Origin: Apostichopus japonicus
Lineage: Eukaryota; Echinodermata; Holothuroidea; Aspidochirotida; Stichopodidae
DNA: 64,000 bases
Assembly: GCF_037975245.1 (NCBI RefSeq)
Contig: NC_092577.1
Coordinates: 21,078,898 to 21,142,897, forward strand
Direction: 5' to 3'
Positions within the stretch are counted from its first letter, which is position 1. The number at the start of each line of letters is the position of its first letter. Shown here piece by piece: positions 35,360-47,604 of this stretch. A model generated the notes under the pieces. That model worked only from the letters and a program-made list of their open reading frames with translations, made no database searches and was not told the origin of the DNA. The position numbers and the translations under genes are program-made.

Positions 35360-36240
35360 AATCTCCCTAGTGTGGCAGTAATGAGTGTCCGTAGGACACC
35401 TATTACTAGGATATAGTATCTCCTTTGCGTGAATAGTGTCATAGGGACACTTTCCCTTGCTTTCTATGCAACCGTGGAAAGTGTCCGGGTTCTCTTTAAA
35501 GAGCTTTTACGTGATTCTGTTGAGTGACAAACGTTTCTGGCCCTATCTACGTTCCCTTATTACCTAAAAGGAGGTAATTTACTAGCGAAGACCAGGTTGA
35601 CAATGATATATCGGTCAACATGCACCCTCAAAACTCGGTTAAAGCATAACTAATACTTCGAGTGTCGACTGTTGTGGGAAGGAGGCGGCAAAATGTTGTT
35701 GTTATCATGGAGACTACACCCCAGAGGGACGCTGTCCGCTTTATTTAGATCGTCGACTGTCAGAAGACGGCATGATGTTAAAATTATCTTCCGAACTAAT
35801 TAGTCATGTCTGTCTGACTCTGCTGCTTATCAATCGTTACTACCATTAGGGTACTTGTTTGGAAGGTCGGAATTTCTAAACGTTGGAGAAAGATCAACCA
35901 TGCAGGTCGAAGGCAAATGTATTTCAACCGATACGCGGCGGCGATAGTTCCCCGCCATTCGGAGCATGGAGGTCAAATCCGGGGTCAGAGTCAATATATT
36001 TTATTCAGTACGCGGGAAATGTGGCAATCTCCCGCTCTACGTTCTAGGAGTGAAAGTTTTGATTTCACGCATGCGTATTTGCATTCTACTGTAAAAAGTA
36101 TACTATACTCTATAAGCCGAATGTGCCGTCTACGTCGTTAACGTTGCATGTAACGCGCAGGCCCAACATTTATTAGTAGTTGCACATTTGCACGCACAGT
36201 TGTACCCTTTGGGTGAGCATTAAGAGTTGAGACCGTTAAC
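35360..36240. other. Non-coding stretch, possible terminal region of an element
   Basis: A 15-base hairpin GTGTCC-GTA-GGACAC lies at 35385-35399, and related GTGTC and GGGACAC words follow to 35490. This could be the start of an LTR or the 5' end of the GIN-type element, but I could not find its matching end. Confidence 0.35.
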
Positions 36241-36246
36241 TTACAA

Positions 36247-39200
36247 GATGACTTCTCCTGAGCTAGATACCGATGAAGAGTATATTATCATTGGAAAATA
36301 TCTTTCGTCAGGACTGTACCCTGACAAGTCTACGTTAAATCTAAAAAGATCGATACGGAGAAGATCGAAGAGTTTTAGACTCAGGAGATGCCGATCAAGT
36401 TTACGTCGGCCCACATGGCAACGAAGATCCTAGGCCCGTAATCACGGGTGAAGTGGCCAAAGCCCACAAAATTCAAAAGCTAACACGAAGGATTTGGCGG
36501 TAAGTGTATTATTTGTTTATTTGTATAAAACTTACAGGTATTATTTCCACTGAAAATGAATTCCATAGATATGCATATATTCAGTACGTAGGCCCCTGGG
36601 ACCTTGCAGATTATAGTTATATTTTACTATTTGTAATCACCTACAAATTTATTGCATACATATGCACAGGCCACTGGGGCCTTGCAGATTATAGGTTTAT
36701 TTTACTATTTGTAATCACCTACAAATTTATTGCATAGATATGCACATAAGTTGCACAGGCCACTGGGGCCTTGCAGATTATAGGTTTATTTTACTATTTG
36801 TAATCACCTAAAAGTAGAACTGAAAAGTCGAAACTTATGTTAGTATTACAGCATAACGTCATGCATAATTAGGAGGCAAGACACTAATAGTATTACTATT
36901 AGGTTAGTAACCGTAACTTCGAGAGTTAACCTATTTGCGACGGGCAAATAATTTTCTTTCATCAAATTTAAGCCACTCCGATTGGCAATCTCTGAAATAA
37001 AGCCTACTTGATATAATTGATGTTACTGTGGTAGCTTCCAAATCTTCCAGATCAGCTGTCAGTTACATATCAGCTGTGTAGTATGTACCCATGCCACCAT
37101 ATGAGTATACAAGGTTTTAATTTTAATAATGATTGTGTTTAAAATTCTAAAAAAAAAAATTCATGTCAGAACTTTTCAGATATAACAATACTACAAAAGA
37201 TGACCTGGGATTAGTCCCCTTACTAGTTAAAAAAAAACAAAAAACAAGGGGGAAAGGGCGGGTCCCTGCCTTGTCCATTTTGGGGGATCAATTAAATTAA
37301 GGTGTGTTACTTTAATTTCTCTTTCTTTTGAGAGATTTTCACATATTCTTTAATATGTTGGGGCCGGGATGTGCTCAGACACTGCAGCAGGTCGCATATG
37401 CTATAGGTAATCAGTTCGCCACCTGCCCATCACTTCATTGTCAGAAGGTTAGCTGTGTTGGCTATACTAATGTACGGTTCGATGGGCCTTGTGAATAGTG
37501 ATATTTTCATTATGCAAACATGTACGTGGTATGAATATTCACTAATCATTCTTGCACAGTAATTAAGGTGGGTGGCGATATGCAAAACAATGTTGGAATT
37601 AAGTTAGTGCAGCTTAAACAAAGTTTATATTAAAATTGCAATGCATTATCACATATATAGACACTGCTTGCTGATATACTGTAGTATTCCTAGAATAGTG
37701 ACCAGAATGGACCTAGAAACTAAAATAGGCCTTATAGTGTAATATCTTCGACAAATTTGTGGGCGGGTGAATACATTTGTATTCAAGCTGGGGAGAGAAA
37801 CTATTGAAGAAAGAGTCAATCAAAATGCACAACAATTTGCTTTAGTTTGATCCCACATTTTGTCATGAACTTATTTCACCAATTGATTGGAGTATTTTGG
37901 TATAAGACCCAAATTTGAAAGAAAGGGATCCGAGAAGGTGGCTAAATCAATAGAAATATCAGGTTTCATTTCAATTTCTGTAAGAGTGCTTGTAGGAAAC
38001 GAGTGGTGACAATTTCACCACCTAAGGTCACAATATTTTTGGGAGGGCTCGTGCCCCCCCCCCCATGCCACCCCTGGTGACCCACTGGAATCAATTGGTG
38101 ACTTACTGGCACATATCATTAATAAACATAGGGCTTCCTTGATGGTTGCCAGTTATTTCAGTCCAAGAAGAGACTGTATATTACCAATGTCTGTGTGGTT
38201 AAAAGTTCAACAATGAAACCCCCTCGTTTTTTGGCCTTCTGTGTCACTACTTAGACTTTTTTAGGTGTCATTTATCAAGATAACACAGTCTCCTGTGTGT
38301 GTTTTGGGAGTAGAAATTGTTTCAGTGCTCCATAATAGTTGGATGGATGGTTGACAAAATTCCCAAAGGTCAAGGAATGGCCTCAACTTCCCACCTGGAC
38401 AGTTTCCTTTTCAGCACCTCCTTATGAGGAATAATAAAAAATGTCAATAGTGCAACATAAGTACTGCAATGACAGGGTCAGGCCTACCTTAATTGTCGCC
38501 AATGGCTTACATCAAATGACGCATTTGACACTATAATGACCATATACACTTCTTGGTGATGAATTCAAAGAACTATAACTATATGTTGAATTCTGAAGAA
38601 CTTGTTGTTTCTTGAATTTGTTACATAGCTGTTGTGGTGCTAACATGATAAGCGACTTGGTATCATGTTGCTAATAAACAGCCACCAAAGCTTTGTGCTG
38701 AAAAGTGTGAGTGAGCAGTAATACTGTTAAATGAAAAAAGCCTAAATCATGCAATTTAAATTACAATTTAAAAAGTTTTACTGTCCAGTATCAAAAGTGT
38801 TTGCAAAATTTGATACAGCATTCTGTTCTCTACAGGAATTGTTGATTGTACATTAGCAATTAGCAATTCTTCATAAGCAGTGTAAGAATACCTGCTTAAG
38901 CACATTCAGTCATCGAGTAATCTGTCGTTAACTTTCAATGAGTATATATCAGCATGATTGGAAATCCTTAATAGCAGTATGTTGTCTAGAAAACTCAGAC
39001 ATAAATCACTTGAACATCAATTGGTATGATTGTGTATGGTTCTGAATGCTATTTTACTTCTTTTTTAGGTTTTTAGATTGGACCCCTTGCAGAGACCATC
39101 AATGGAAATAAGTACGTAATAACCCTATGTGACTTTTTCTCAAAATGACCAGAGGCTGTTGCCGTAAGAAACAAAACAGCCAAATCTGTTGCAAACTTTC

Positions 39201-39879
39201 TGTTTGAAACCATGGCCAGGTAAATATCCATCTACTTTTCTTTCTACTTTACATAGCATACTTACGAAATTAGTTACGTAGACCTGCATTTGCACTGTTT
39301 CACCTGTGACCCATAAAGCGGCCAAGTGGTTAGAGGAATTTCTTGAAGTTGTTTTTTAAGTTAATGTCAAGAACATGTTAGTGGGATGACGGTCAGTGCA
39401 TCCAAAACAACATGTTATGACAGTGCTTAACTTACTTTTATTTAAACCACGCAGCTACTATGAAGATGCCAGTAGTTCATTTCATTACTCGTTATCAGTA
39501 CTTTAACAACTTATTTAAATGTTTCCATTTATTTAAATTTGGGTGCATGAAAATTGTCATATCAGACCAGGGAGGAGAATTTGTGAATGCGCTGAACAAG
39601 TCCCTGTTTGACATGACAGGGGTGGACCACAGGGTATCCTCCAGCTACCACCCACAGACCAATGGGCTGGATGGAAGATTTAATAAAACTTTGCAAAGGT
39701 CACTCATCAAAGTTGTCAACAATAACCAAGATGACTGGGATGAAATGCTGTCTTCAATTCTCATGGGGTACAGAACAGCCAAACATGGTTCAAAGGGTCT
39801 TTCGCCATTTGTTGTGATGTTTGGAAGGTTTGTAATAACTCCAACCTACCATTGCAGAATAGAGATTTACATTTGCTAA
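36247..39879 (+). pseudogene. GIN-type (gypsy-derived) integrase gene with introns
   Basis: Exon 36247-36500 begins MTSPELDTDEEYIIIGKYLS, with LYPDKSTLNLKRSIRRRSKS, then needs a shift to read VYVGPHGNEDPRPVITGEVA and KIQKLTRRIW before a donor. Exon 39077-39219 reads IGPLAETINGNKYVITLCDF with an in-frame TGA at 39146 where SKWPEA is expected. The last part reads IVISDQGGEFVNALN, YHPQTNGLDGRFNKTLQRSL and MGYRTAKHGSKGLSPF. The catalytic Glu of the usual NGLVERFN is replaced in NGLDGRFN, and the exon with the HHCC zinc finger and first Asp is missing. Introns and this N-terminus match GIN/Ginger-type integrases rather than an LTR element. Not functional. Confidence 0.75.
36591..36820 (+). repeat. 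Three-copy tandem repeat, 78-89 bp unit
   Basis: Units start at 36591, 36669 and 36758 with GGCC(A/C)CTGGG(A/G)CCTTGCAG and contain TTTTACTATTTGTAATCACC. The array lies in the first intron of the GIN-type gene. From 36820 to 39076 no exon was found; a hAT-like end (ATGCCACCCCTGG after a C-run) lies at 38056-38080. Confidence 0.85.
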
Positions 39880-40161
39880 GGCCATATACAGAGAAAAAGC
39901 AATAAGGGACAAGACAGTTTGGACAAATCCTGCATAGCTACACCAATCAAACAAATAATATTAACCCTGTATATAATACACTCTTCAGCAGGTATCTTGC
40001 TTTGATCCAGCATAGAAAAGATTTACCCCAATTGCTTCTCGTGAGGTATGTCGATATCGACGGATGGACAACCTAAAAATAACTCTCATCTGATCAACAT
40101 TGTCTTGAAGTTGGTATGACCTCTATGTAGTAACATGTTCCTTAACTAACAAATGTAACAT

Positions 40162-40184
40162 GACGACGACGACGACGACGACGA
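40162..40184. repeat. (GAC)n microsatellite
   Basis: About seven GAC units at the start of a Thr-rich or Asp-rich reading upstream of the transposase-like remnant. Confidence 0.9.
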
Positions 40185-40280
40185 TTGCGAATACCAGAAG
40201 GATGGCGAGGCTGAAGGCTTTTATAATGACGAACAACAACAACAGGTCTGAGACTGATTCTGTACAGAAAGAAAATATCG

Positions 40281-42478
40281 ATGGCGAGTCATATGATGAT
40301 CCTGTCTGTCATGTGTTATTTTGATGATCATAATGAACATGGAAACGATGAAAAGTCTGGTGACGACACTGGCATGTTTACAGACAATGACGACAACGTC
40401 CGGGATATCAGGAAGGTATCACCAAGGGTGGACATGCAGGACCTCATGGCCAGAAAGTTTCATGGAGAGAAGAAATTGTGCGTCTTGGTTTTCAAAGATC
40501 AACATGTCCGTAAAGCAAGAAGCCACAAAAGATGTGCTCCGTATTGGAGAGGAAATGCAAAATGCAAGTTTTCAGGGTGTTGTCAATACACTTTCGAATT
40601 GCAGAGCCAGCCATCTAAACCTGCACCAGGAGAAAAACGATCAAAAATTGCCGAAGATTTAGAGCGTGACGGGTAAGTGGTACTATAAGAAAATGTTACA
40701 CATGGACCCTGCCTGACAAGCAGCTGGTAACATCTACGACCCGAAAACTCTGAACGTACTGCACAAAATTCTATCCGAAGGAAGAAGCAAGGTTAACTTA
40801 TCGACTGATATATTGCACGAGGTGAAGTTGCTCCAGGAGATCTACAAGGAGCTAGATAAGGACAAGATAGTGCCTGGCTATATCCAACATTTTGCTTGTG
40901 ATCAGTTTAAGGCTATTTAGTTTACCGAAAGCCAGCTTCAACTGTACCTGTAAACCGTGGAATAAATTCTTTATCTAGATGCCAGAAAGTTCGATGGTAG
41001 GTACCAAAAAAAAAATGCCAGGAAACGACAAACCGGTGTTTCACTATGCCCTAGCAATGAAAAGTCCGTTCCCGATGAAGGGAGCTGTTCCTGTGGCAGA
41101 GCTCCTACCAACGACCAGCAAACATCAGAAGTATGCCACTTCCTGCTGATAGTTTTGAATGGCTTTAAGGCAGTTGTCATCCAGGGATGTAGTCATTCCA
41201 CGAAGAGTGGAGATTGATAATTCCTGGGTACTGCTAAATGCTGTCGTCAATGCATTCAACAAGGAGGATGTGAATCAATATTTGAGAGAATGTTGGGGTA
41301 TATCGGTCGAAGGAAAAATGGCCAGGACAAGGGTATACCCCCACATGTGCTCAGCTCACATACCTCCATCAAATGAGTAGAAATGTGAAGCAAATGAAAT
41401 CACCAAAACAGTACGTAATATAGGTTTTTGCATTGCTGATATCAAGTACATCCATAGAAGACGCAACCACAATATTGAAGCATTTGTGTTGCTTGGAACA
41501 CCCGACACACACAGCCCAGGTGATGAAGAGTAAAGGCGTATTGGAAGGCATGATGGCTAAATGCAAGGGCTCAACTCAGCTCAACGAACTTGACCCTCCT
41601 TCGGAGAAATTAGATGTGGAGAATCATGTCTTCCAAGATCACCGTACAATAAAGAGATCTTCACCAAACAAACAACGACAGCCACAGACAGCCAATATGA
41701 AGACATTTTACAAAACGACAGGTGATAGATAGTCTCGTGCACAAACTTATGCACATTTTCCCATTGTGGAGCGGTTTCATGTTGGGGCATCTAGAAAGGC
41801 ACGCTGTTGAAGAAAAACCGATTGGAACTATGGAAAAACATGGTACCAACAATATCGTTGAACACTATTTCGAGAAGGTAAAGAAGGACCTAATCCAACG
41901 AAGGGGGAAGAGGATGAGGCCCGGTTTATTCATCCGTTCACGGTACATTTCAGTGGTGGGCCACATGGACCAAATCCACACATACCAGCCATCAGCCTTT
42001 AAGAAATTCAATAAAAAGAGGCCGAGAAAGAATAAAAACGAAGAAATTTGGAGACGAAGGAGGAAACAAAGAAAGTCAAAGTACTTTAGTGGAGACTATC
42101 AACCACGCCATGAACCCAAGGCGAACAACAGTACGAGAAAACGCGCATCGAGGTATATGCAAAGTAACGAAGAGCCACAAGAACCCACGAAGAAGAATTC
42201 AAGAAAGACTGACTCACAAGAACATGGGAAAGGAAAGCAGAGAGATTCAGGAAAGCACGAACAAGGAGAACATACAAAGTCAACGACAAGTGATTGCAAA
42301 CCACAAAAACCTAAGTGGCAGAACAACAAAGATAATTTACCTACGTGGGGAGGAAATGTCGTTCACATACTTACCCGATCGACAAATTGCTGTATATATT
42401 TTTTAGGATTAGCACAGAACGTCTTGCTTTATTCACCCTGCTCTCCACCTTCACAACAGTTGTGTGGTCACGGCTAGT
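40281..42478 (+). pseudogene. Transposase-like gene of unassigned family
   Basis: A series of plus-strand fragments: DLMARKFHGEKKLCVLVFKD and CAPYWRGNAKCKF (to a donor at 40674), NIYDPKTLNVLHKILSEGRS near 40730, KPVFHYALAMKSPFPMKGAV and VAELLPTTS near 41030, VVIPRRVEIDNSWVLLNAV near 41190, VYPHMCSAHIPPSNE near 41340, and NNIVEHYFEKVKKDLIQRRG with KRMRPGLFIRSRY near 41850. The order, with 'VAE..T..H', 'V..D.SWAL' and 'VE.WF...K......RR.RPG.F', is one I know from multi-copy transposase-like proteins of invertebrates and fish, but I cannot assign it to MULE, NOF or another group. Many stops and shifts show decay. A Lys/Arg-rich tail of about 150 codons ends at 42478. Confidence 0.55.
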
Positions 42479-42756
42479 ATCGCAGATACCGGGCGCAGCT
42501 ACAAGCGGCGTCCTGCTCCAAATGCCACTCCGCTAGTACCATCTCGGCCGTTATGTCCAGTTCCGCCTCAGTGGGCAGGCTGGCAGTCTCGGCCGGAGCG
42601 GCAACTTCCTTCAGGGACGAGGTGGAACACGAAGAGGAGTTCAAAACCTCCACCGGGGCGCTAGTGTTGGACAGTGGGCGATCACAGGAGCATCAGGTGG
42701 TACGGTGTCATAGGCCGGGACGGGGACCGCTTCAACCGCGCCCGTAACCACTCTCT
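42474..42756 (-). pseudogene. Inverted, diverged copy of part of LINE ORF1
   Basis: The reverse complement of this stretch matches 43048-43345: shared words include GGTTGAAG(C/A)GGTCCCCGTCC, GCCAGCCTGCCCACTGAGGC and ATGGTACTAGCGGAGTGGCA. The minus-strand reading ERVVTGAVEAVPVPAYD parallels ARVATGVVEEVPVLAFH of ORF1. Differences are scattered throughout, so the two arms are diverged copies rather than one split segment. Confidence 0.85.
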
Positions 42757-42910
42757 CGGCACCTCCAACAAGTGCGGGGCTGGCCCAGGTATGCAATGTG
42801 GGCCCTGTGCCCATTAGCCCACAAGGTAGAGGGGATATCGGGCTTGAGTTCGACTCTACCTCGTGTAGTCCCGGATTTGACACCCTGGGCTGGAAGGGCA
42901 TGAGGCCAGG

Positions 42911-43414
42911 TTGTGCCCGAACAAGCGATGTAGCCGCTGTTTACAGGTTGGGCATACCCTGGCCGAGTGTAAAGGGGATATCGTATGTAACTCGTGTGGG
43001 AAAACGGGCGATCTCGCTCGTTTATGCCCAGACCGCTCATACGCCGCGAGAGTGGCTACGGGCGTGGTTGAAGAGGTCCCCGTCCTGGCCTTTCACTCCG
43101 TAACATCTGATGCTCCTCTCATCGCCCCAGTGTCCGACACTAACGCCCCGGTGGAGGCTTCGTTGCCCCTTTCGTGTCCCACCTCGTCCTTGATCGAACT
43201 TGCCGAGACCGCCAGCCTGCCCACTGAGGCAGAGCAGGACAAAACGGCGGAGATGGTACTAGCGGAGTGGCATGCGGAGCAGGATGCCGCTTGTACTGGT
43301 TCACCGGTAGCTACGCCCGCTATCGGTGATATTAGTCGGGCCCCCAGTCAACCGGCCCAAGAGATATTAAGTGGCCCAGATTCTGACTCGCCAATGGAAG
43401 ACTGCACTACTTAA
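42911..43414 (+). CDS. LINE ORF1-like protein with two CCHC knuckles
   Basis: The open frame begins CPNKRCSRCLQVGHTLAEC, a complete CCHC knuckle (C-x2-C-x4-H-x4-C), followed by CNSCGKTGDLARLC, where His is replaced by Asp. The rest is a Pro/Ala/Ser-rich, acidic tail ending SDSPMEDCTT. Such proteins bind the LINE RNA. Upstream sequence is GC-rich and lacks an intact N-terminal domain, so the ORF is 5' truncated. It is followed by the ORF2 remnant. Confidence 0.7.
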   Translation: MCPNKRCSRCLQVGHTLAECKGDIVCNSCGKTGDLARLCPDRSYAARVATGVVEEVPVLAFHSVTSDAPLIAPVSDTNAPVEASLPLSCPTSSLIELAETASLPTEAEQDKTAEMVLAEWHAEQDAACTGSPVATPAIGDISRAPSQPAQEILSGPDSDSPMEDCTT

Positions 43415-43675
43415 TAGTTGTGGCTAAGGAGTCCTCAGATTGGTTTCACGAGACGAAACAGGCCACTGATCTCATTGACTCGAGTGGCCCTTCCACCTTG
43501 CCCGCAGTCGCTTCCGCTATATCGGACACGGTGGTCGCTAGTGGACCTCCTGTTCCTGACAGGGGGTCCACTCGACCATTGTTGACGAGGAGATAAGAAC
43601 TCTGCTCGCTCGGAGGAAATGGGGGAACACCGCAAAGGGCCTGAAAAGACCCGTATTATCAAAACATCGTAAATT

Positions 43676-46306
43676 ATGACACCAGACCACCTTATCCCTC
43701 GTCACCCTTATTGTGAATGGTATGAGGGGTACCCCCAAAATGCGGCGGATTTACAGTTCTGCAAGTTGCTCCAAGTGGATGTGGTCCTTTTGCAGGAGAC
43801 TCACATATCTTGTGAGAGTGATGTTCATCTTTGGTCCTTGGAGTGGGGAGGAGGTTTTTATGCCTCCTTTGGATCAGGGGCATCTTTCGGGACTGTAATT
43901 TTGGTGTCCCCAAAACTTTGTCATTGTGTGGGAAAAGTGGAGAAAGACCATGAAGGTCGGGTGGTATGTATACACTTAAGGCTCACGCGGGGTGAGTTGG
44001 TTGTGTGTAATGTGTATGCCCCCAACCGGCCAGCATGTAGTAAAGATTTTTTCAAGGTCTTGCCATCCTTTGTACCGGGCAGGGCAAATTGTATCCTGGG
44101 GGGGGGGGGACTTCAACTGCGTCCCTCACTCTGCTTTAGATAGACGTTCGAGGAAAGAGGCCCCCCAATTGTACCACCGGTATGACTGAGCTAGGCTTGT
44201 TTGTCAAGCACCGAGATCTTTTGGATGTTTTGAGGTCCCAAAATACCAGGTGGTTGCTTGTACGTGGCATAAACCAGATGGATCAGCTTCATCTAGACTC
44301 GACAGGTTTAATGCCCCGCGCAAGTTTCCTCGATCTCGGTGCTCGATTATTTAATATCCTTTATCTGATCATGACGCAGTTGTTTTGCGCTTGCAGCTGC
44401 CGGAGTCCTTTCATGTGGAGAGGGGACTTTGGCGGCTGAACACGGAAATTGTTAAAGAGAGAACTTCAGGGAGCAATTTGTCGAGAAGTACAGAGGGCAG
44501 TCCCTCAAGCCTGCTTTTCCCAATGCGTTAGTATGGTGGGACGAGGTCAAGTCCCTCATCAAGCAGTTCGCAATCAGGTATTGTGTTGAGAGAGCTCACC
44601 AACGGAGATTCAAGTTCCATTCCTTGTGCAATAGAGCAAGGGATGGTTCTTCATCGTCTGATCTGCATGCACTTGGAGTGTTTCTCGATGAGAAACTGCA
44701 CGGAGCCCGAGTGCGTGCCAGAATCCAACTTTGTTGAGGCGGACGAGAAGCCCACTATTCGTTTTTACCGGGACGACACCAAGTCTGTGGTTGACCGCAG
44801 AATAAGGGCATTGTGTCATCCTAGTGGGGTCGTCGTGGAGAGCCCGCAGGCAGTCCTAGGGGTATTTAGGTCGTTCTTTTCGAACCTGTACTCCAGGGCT
44901 GCTGTTAGCGAGGATCTCCAGGAGGACTTCTTGTCTGGTATAGATAAGGCCCCCCCCCCCTTGAGAGTAAAAATGATAGCTTGGGCTCGAATCTCTCCGT
45001 TGGTGAGACTCCGTGGGTGGGGGCTAGAGTTAAATGCGTGCAGTATGCCGATGACGTCACTTGTATTGTGTCGGACCTCGCCTCCTTGAAGCCTTTATGG
45101 AAGGTTTTGACCACCTTCCAAGAGGCTACTGGTGCCAGACTCAACAAGTCCAAGACCAAAGGGCTGCGTTTAGGAGGTTGGCACGGCCAATCCCTCCCGT
45201 TCGATGCTACTTGGTCAGATGTCATGATCAAGGTAAATGGCATCTGGCTAGGTTATGGTGCCCAGGGGGCCACCACTTGGGCCGAGAAGGCTGATCAGGT
45301 GGAGGCAAGGCTCGAAACATTGAGTCACAGGTTTCTCTCCCTCCCTAGGAAGGTTACAGGTGTTAATAGGTTTATTGTTTCTCTCCTTTGGTATCCTGGT
45401 ACGGTGATCGCCGCACCGGATCATGCCTTGGTGCGACTGGAGAAGACCATTTTTAATTTCATTTGGGGAAAGCGCAAACCAATGCTGGGCTTGGTTTGGT
45501 CCACCTACCATCTAAACTGCGCTTTCTCCTCTTGAAAGGTGTTTTTGTTGCTTTTGAAAATCCTTCGTTTCACTTTGTTTTTTTTTTGTTAGGTCCTGGG
45601 TTGGGTTTCTTTTTCGCCACCACTGGCCCGGATCCTTTTCCAATAACCGGCCAAAGGCGACACGGGGGTCTATACTCAGATTGGATCTGTGTTATACCCA
45701 CCATTGTTTCGTTCAATGCTCGCGCCTGTGTGCCCGTCGGCTTGCCGGACCGCCATCTCTCCAGATGTGTAAGTCACCAGATAGCCATCTCCGGGACTTT
45801 GCGTGGAGGATTGCACATAGGGTCCTCATCACTAACCATTTTCGCCTAGTCAGGTGGCGATTAGGTGATGGGATTTGTCCCCGTGTGGGCGGTAAAGCCA
45901 TCGAGACTATGCAACAGCTTTTGCTGGAGTGTCCCTTTGTCCGGTTGGTGTGGGATTGGTTTCACGCCTTCGTTATTGGTGTTATTGGTTGCACACAGTG
46001 GGCCATTAGTAGTGATTATTTTTGTATGGTTTGTTGCCCCCTGTGTGCTCAACCTGTGGTAGGGATCTGCTGCTGTTGTTTGCCGCTGTCATCAGGAGAC
46101 ACATCTGGAACAGCAGATGCCGCCTAGTTTTCGATGGGGACGTCTGGAGGGCAGAGGATGTTGTCCCCCTCGTGCAAAGTGGCATCAGGTTGCGCATGGA
46201 GGCGGACTATGCACGGCTTCCCGACACTGCCATTCGTAGACTCTGGCGCAAGCCTGTCGTCTACTATCGGGACGGCGTTCCCCGGATGAAATTTGGAGTG
46301 AGTTAG
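43676..46306 (+). pseudogene. L1/Tx1-like LINE ORF2, RT core deleted
   Basis: The endonuclease reads DVVLLQETHISC, GRVVCIHLRLTRGELVVCNV, YAPNRPAC near 44030, then after a G11 run at 44099 GGDFNCV in another frame. An RT-side segment reads RFYRDDTKSVVDRRIRALCH near 44765. The reading then jumps from DKAPPPL (44960) to VGETPWVGARVKCVQYADDV (45000): the RT fingers and palm in between are deleted, leaving the YADD box. Then follow FQEATGARLNKSKTKGLRLG and LWYPGTVIAAPDHALVRLEK to 45480, a broken part, and the C-terminus DFAWRIAHRVLITNHFRLVR, RWRLGDGICPRVGG and MQQLLLECPFVRLVWDWF with the stop at 46306. GC-rich composition differs from its AT-rich surroundings. Confidence 0.8.
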
Positions 46307-47460
46307 TTTGTAGGTGTGGGGGTTGTGTGGTCGTTATATAATATTGGTCGCTTTTATGTTTACTGTTTGTGGTTTTGTGGGTTTTTGGGGCCGGTTTGTT
46401 GTGTTTTATTTGCTTTGCTTCTGTTGGCCTTTGGGTCCGTGTCCTTTTCGCGTCAAGTTGAACGCTGCGTTAGTAAGAGATTGATGGGTTTCAGTTGTTC
46501 TTTTCCAGACTGGTGTTGTTTCTGTTGACCTTTGGTCCGTGTCCGTTTTCTTAGCACGTGAAAAGCACACAATTCCCAACTGTAGATAAAATTAAGTTCT
46601 GACTGCATATTTTTTTTAATATCTTGCACTTGCTAAACTTAGGGTACAATATGTTACCTCTATAATCGTACCACTGTGGCCTGGCCGACCCAAGTCGACC
46701 TAGGCTAGTAATGTGCAACAGCGTTAAAAGTGTCATTAGTGGCATTGTGGATTTTTAGATTTATTTCTACTAATGTAGCAGATGCTACAAATCTGGATGC
46801 CGTCTTATAACCTTACAAGTTAATACTTAGGCAAACATTGCTGTTCATAGTTTTATGCATACTGTAGGCTCCTGGTAGCTTTGTAGCAGAAGTTCTAGCC
46901 TAGTATGTTCTGAAGTCATGGGTTTCTACGTCAGGACAATAGCTTGTATTGTGCATACATTGTTAAGTTGATGTGCGAGGCAGTATAGAGAACAGTTCTC
47001 GTAATTGGCTGCTCAAACAATAATTCACTAGGCCATTCTCACCATCATAACTATTACATCTTCTTATTAGTGTACTCAGTGCATATATTTATGGTAAGAG
47101 CGCATTGCAATCATTCACTATTTTTAAACATAATTTTTAACGGAAATTGATATTGAAGCTATAATTAAGTTTTGACATTCTGGTTTTGTAACATGTAAGT
47201 ACTACTTTGCCAGCTTCCATGCCTAAGGACAGTTATCGTAGTTTATAGCACCCTGGCAAGGGCTCCAGGTCCCTGTGCTGTTTGCCATGAATCGAAAACT
47301 CGCTATTGGCATGCTGAATAGGCATGCCAAAGCACACTTAATTACTCATCATATTACGAGAAAGAGACATATCTAATCACTCATGAATATACTTTTAAGA
47401 AAAAGTAGCCCATGAAAGAACCTGGGCACGAAAACCAGACTACTCAACGACTGATTCGCT
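46307..47460. other. LINE 3' region and non-coding DNA
   Basis: From 46307 to about 46550 a T/G-rich stretch with two copies of TTTGGTCCGTGTCC-type words is probably the LINE 3' UTR. No gene is seen from there to 47460. Confidence 0.5.
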
Positions 47461-47583
47461 TCTTACCCCAGTCCCCTTGCATCGAGACTGTGACTGTGTG
47501 ATCATCGTCAGGTGTGCATCACCATTCCCCTCCAAAGGGAACAGATAGTACACATGATCTTAGCCAAAAGGCCGAGAAGCGAT
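47461..47583 (-). ncRNA. U2 snRNA-like 5' end joined to unrelated sequence
   Basis: On the minus strand from 47583 the sequence reads ATCGCTTCTCGGCCTTTTGG then CTAAGATCATGTGTACTATC and TGTTC, matching the first 45 or so bases of U2 snRNA with two or three differences. One change turns the branch-site recognition element GUAGUA into GUACUA. After TGTTC the similarity ends; a CCCTTTGGAGGG hairpin and a non-U2 tail follow, with no Sm site or 3' stem loops of U2. This is a U2-headed pseudogene or the head of a SINE with an snRNA origin, not a functional U2. Confidence 0.75.
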
Positions 47584-47604
47584 CACTCATGAATATGTTA
47601 TGCA

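Noticed and set aside
38030-38090. hAT end with C-run and ATGCCACCCCTGG
   Set aside because: No matching left end or 8-bp duplication was found, so it is not listed as an element.
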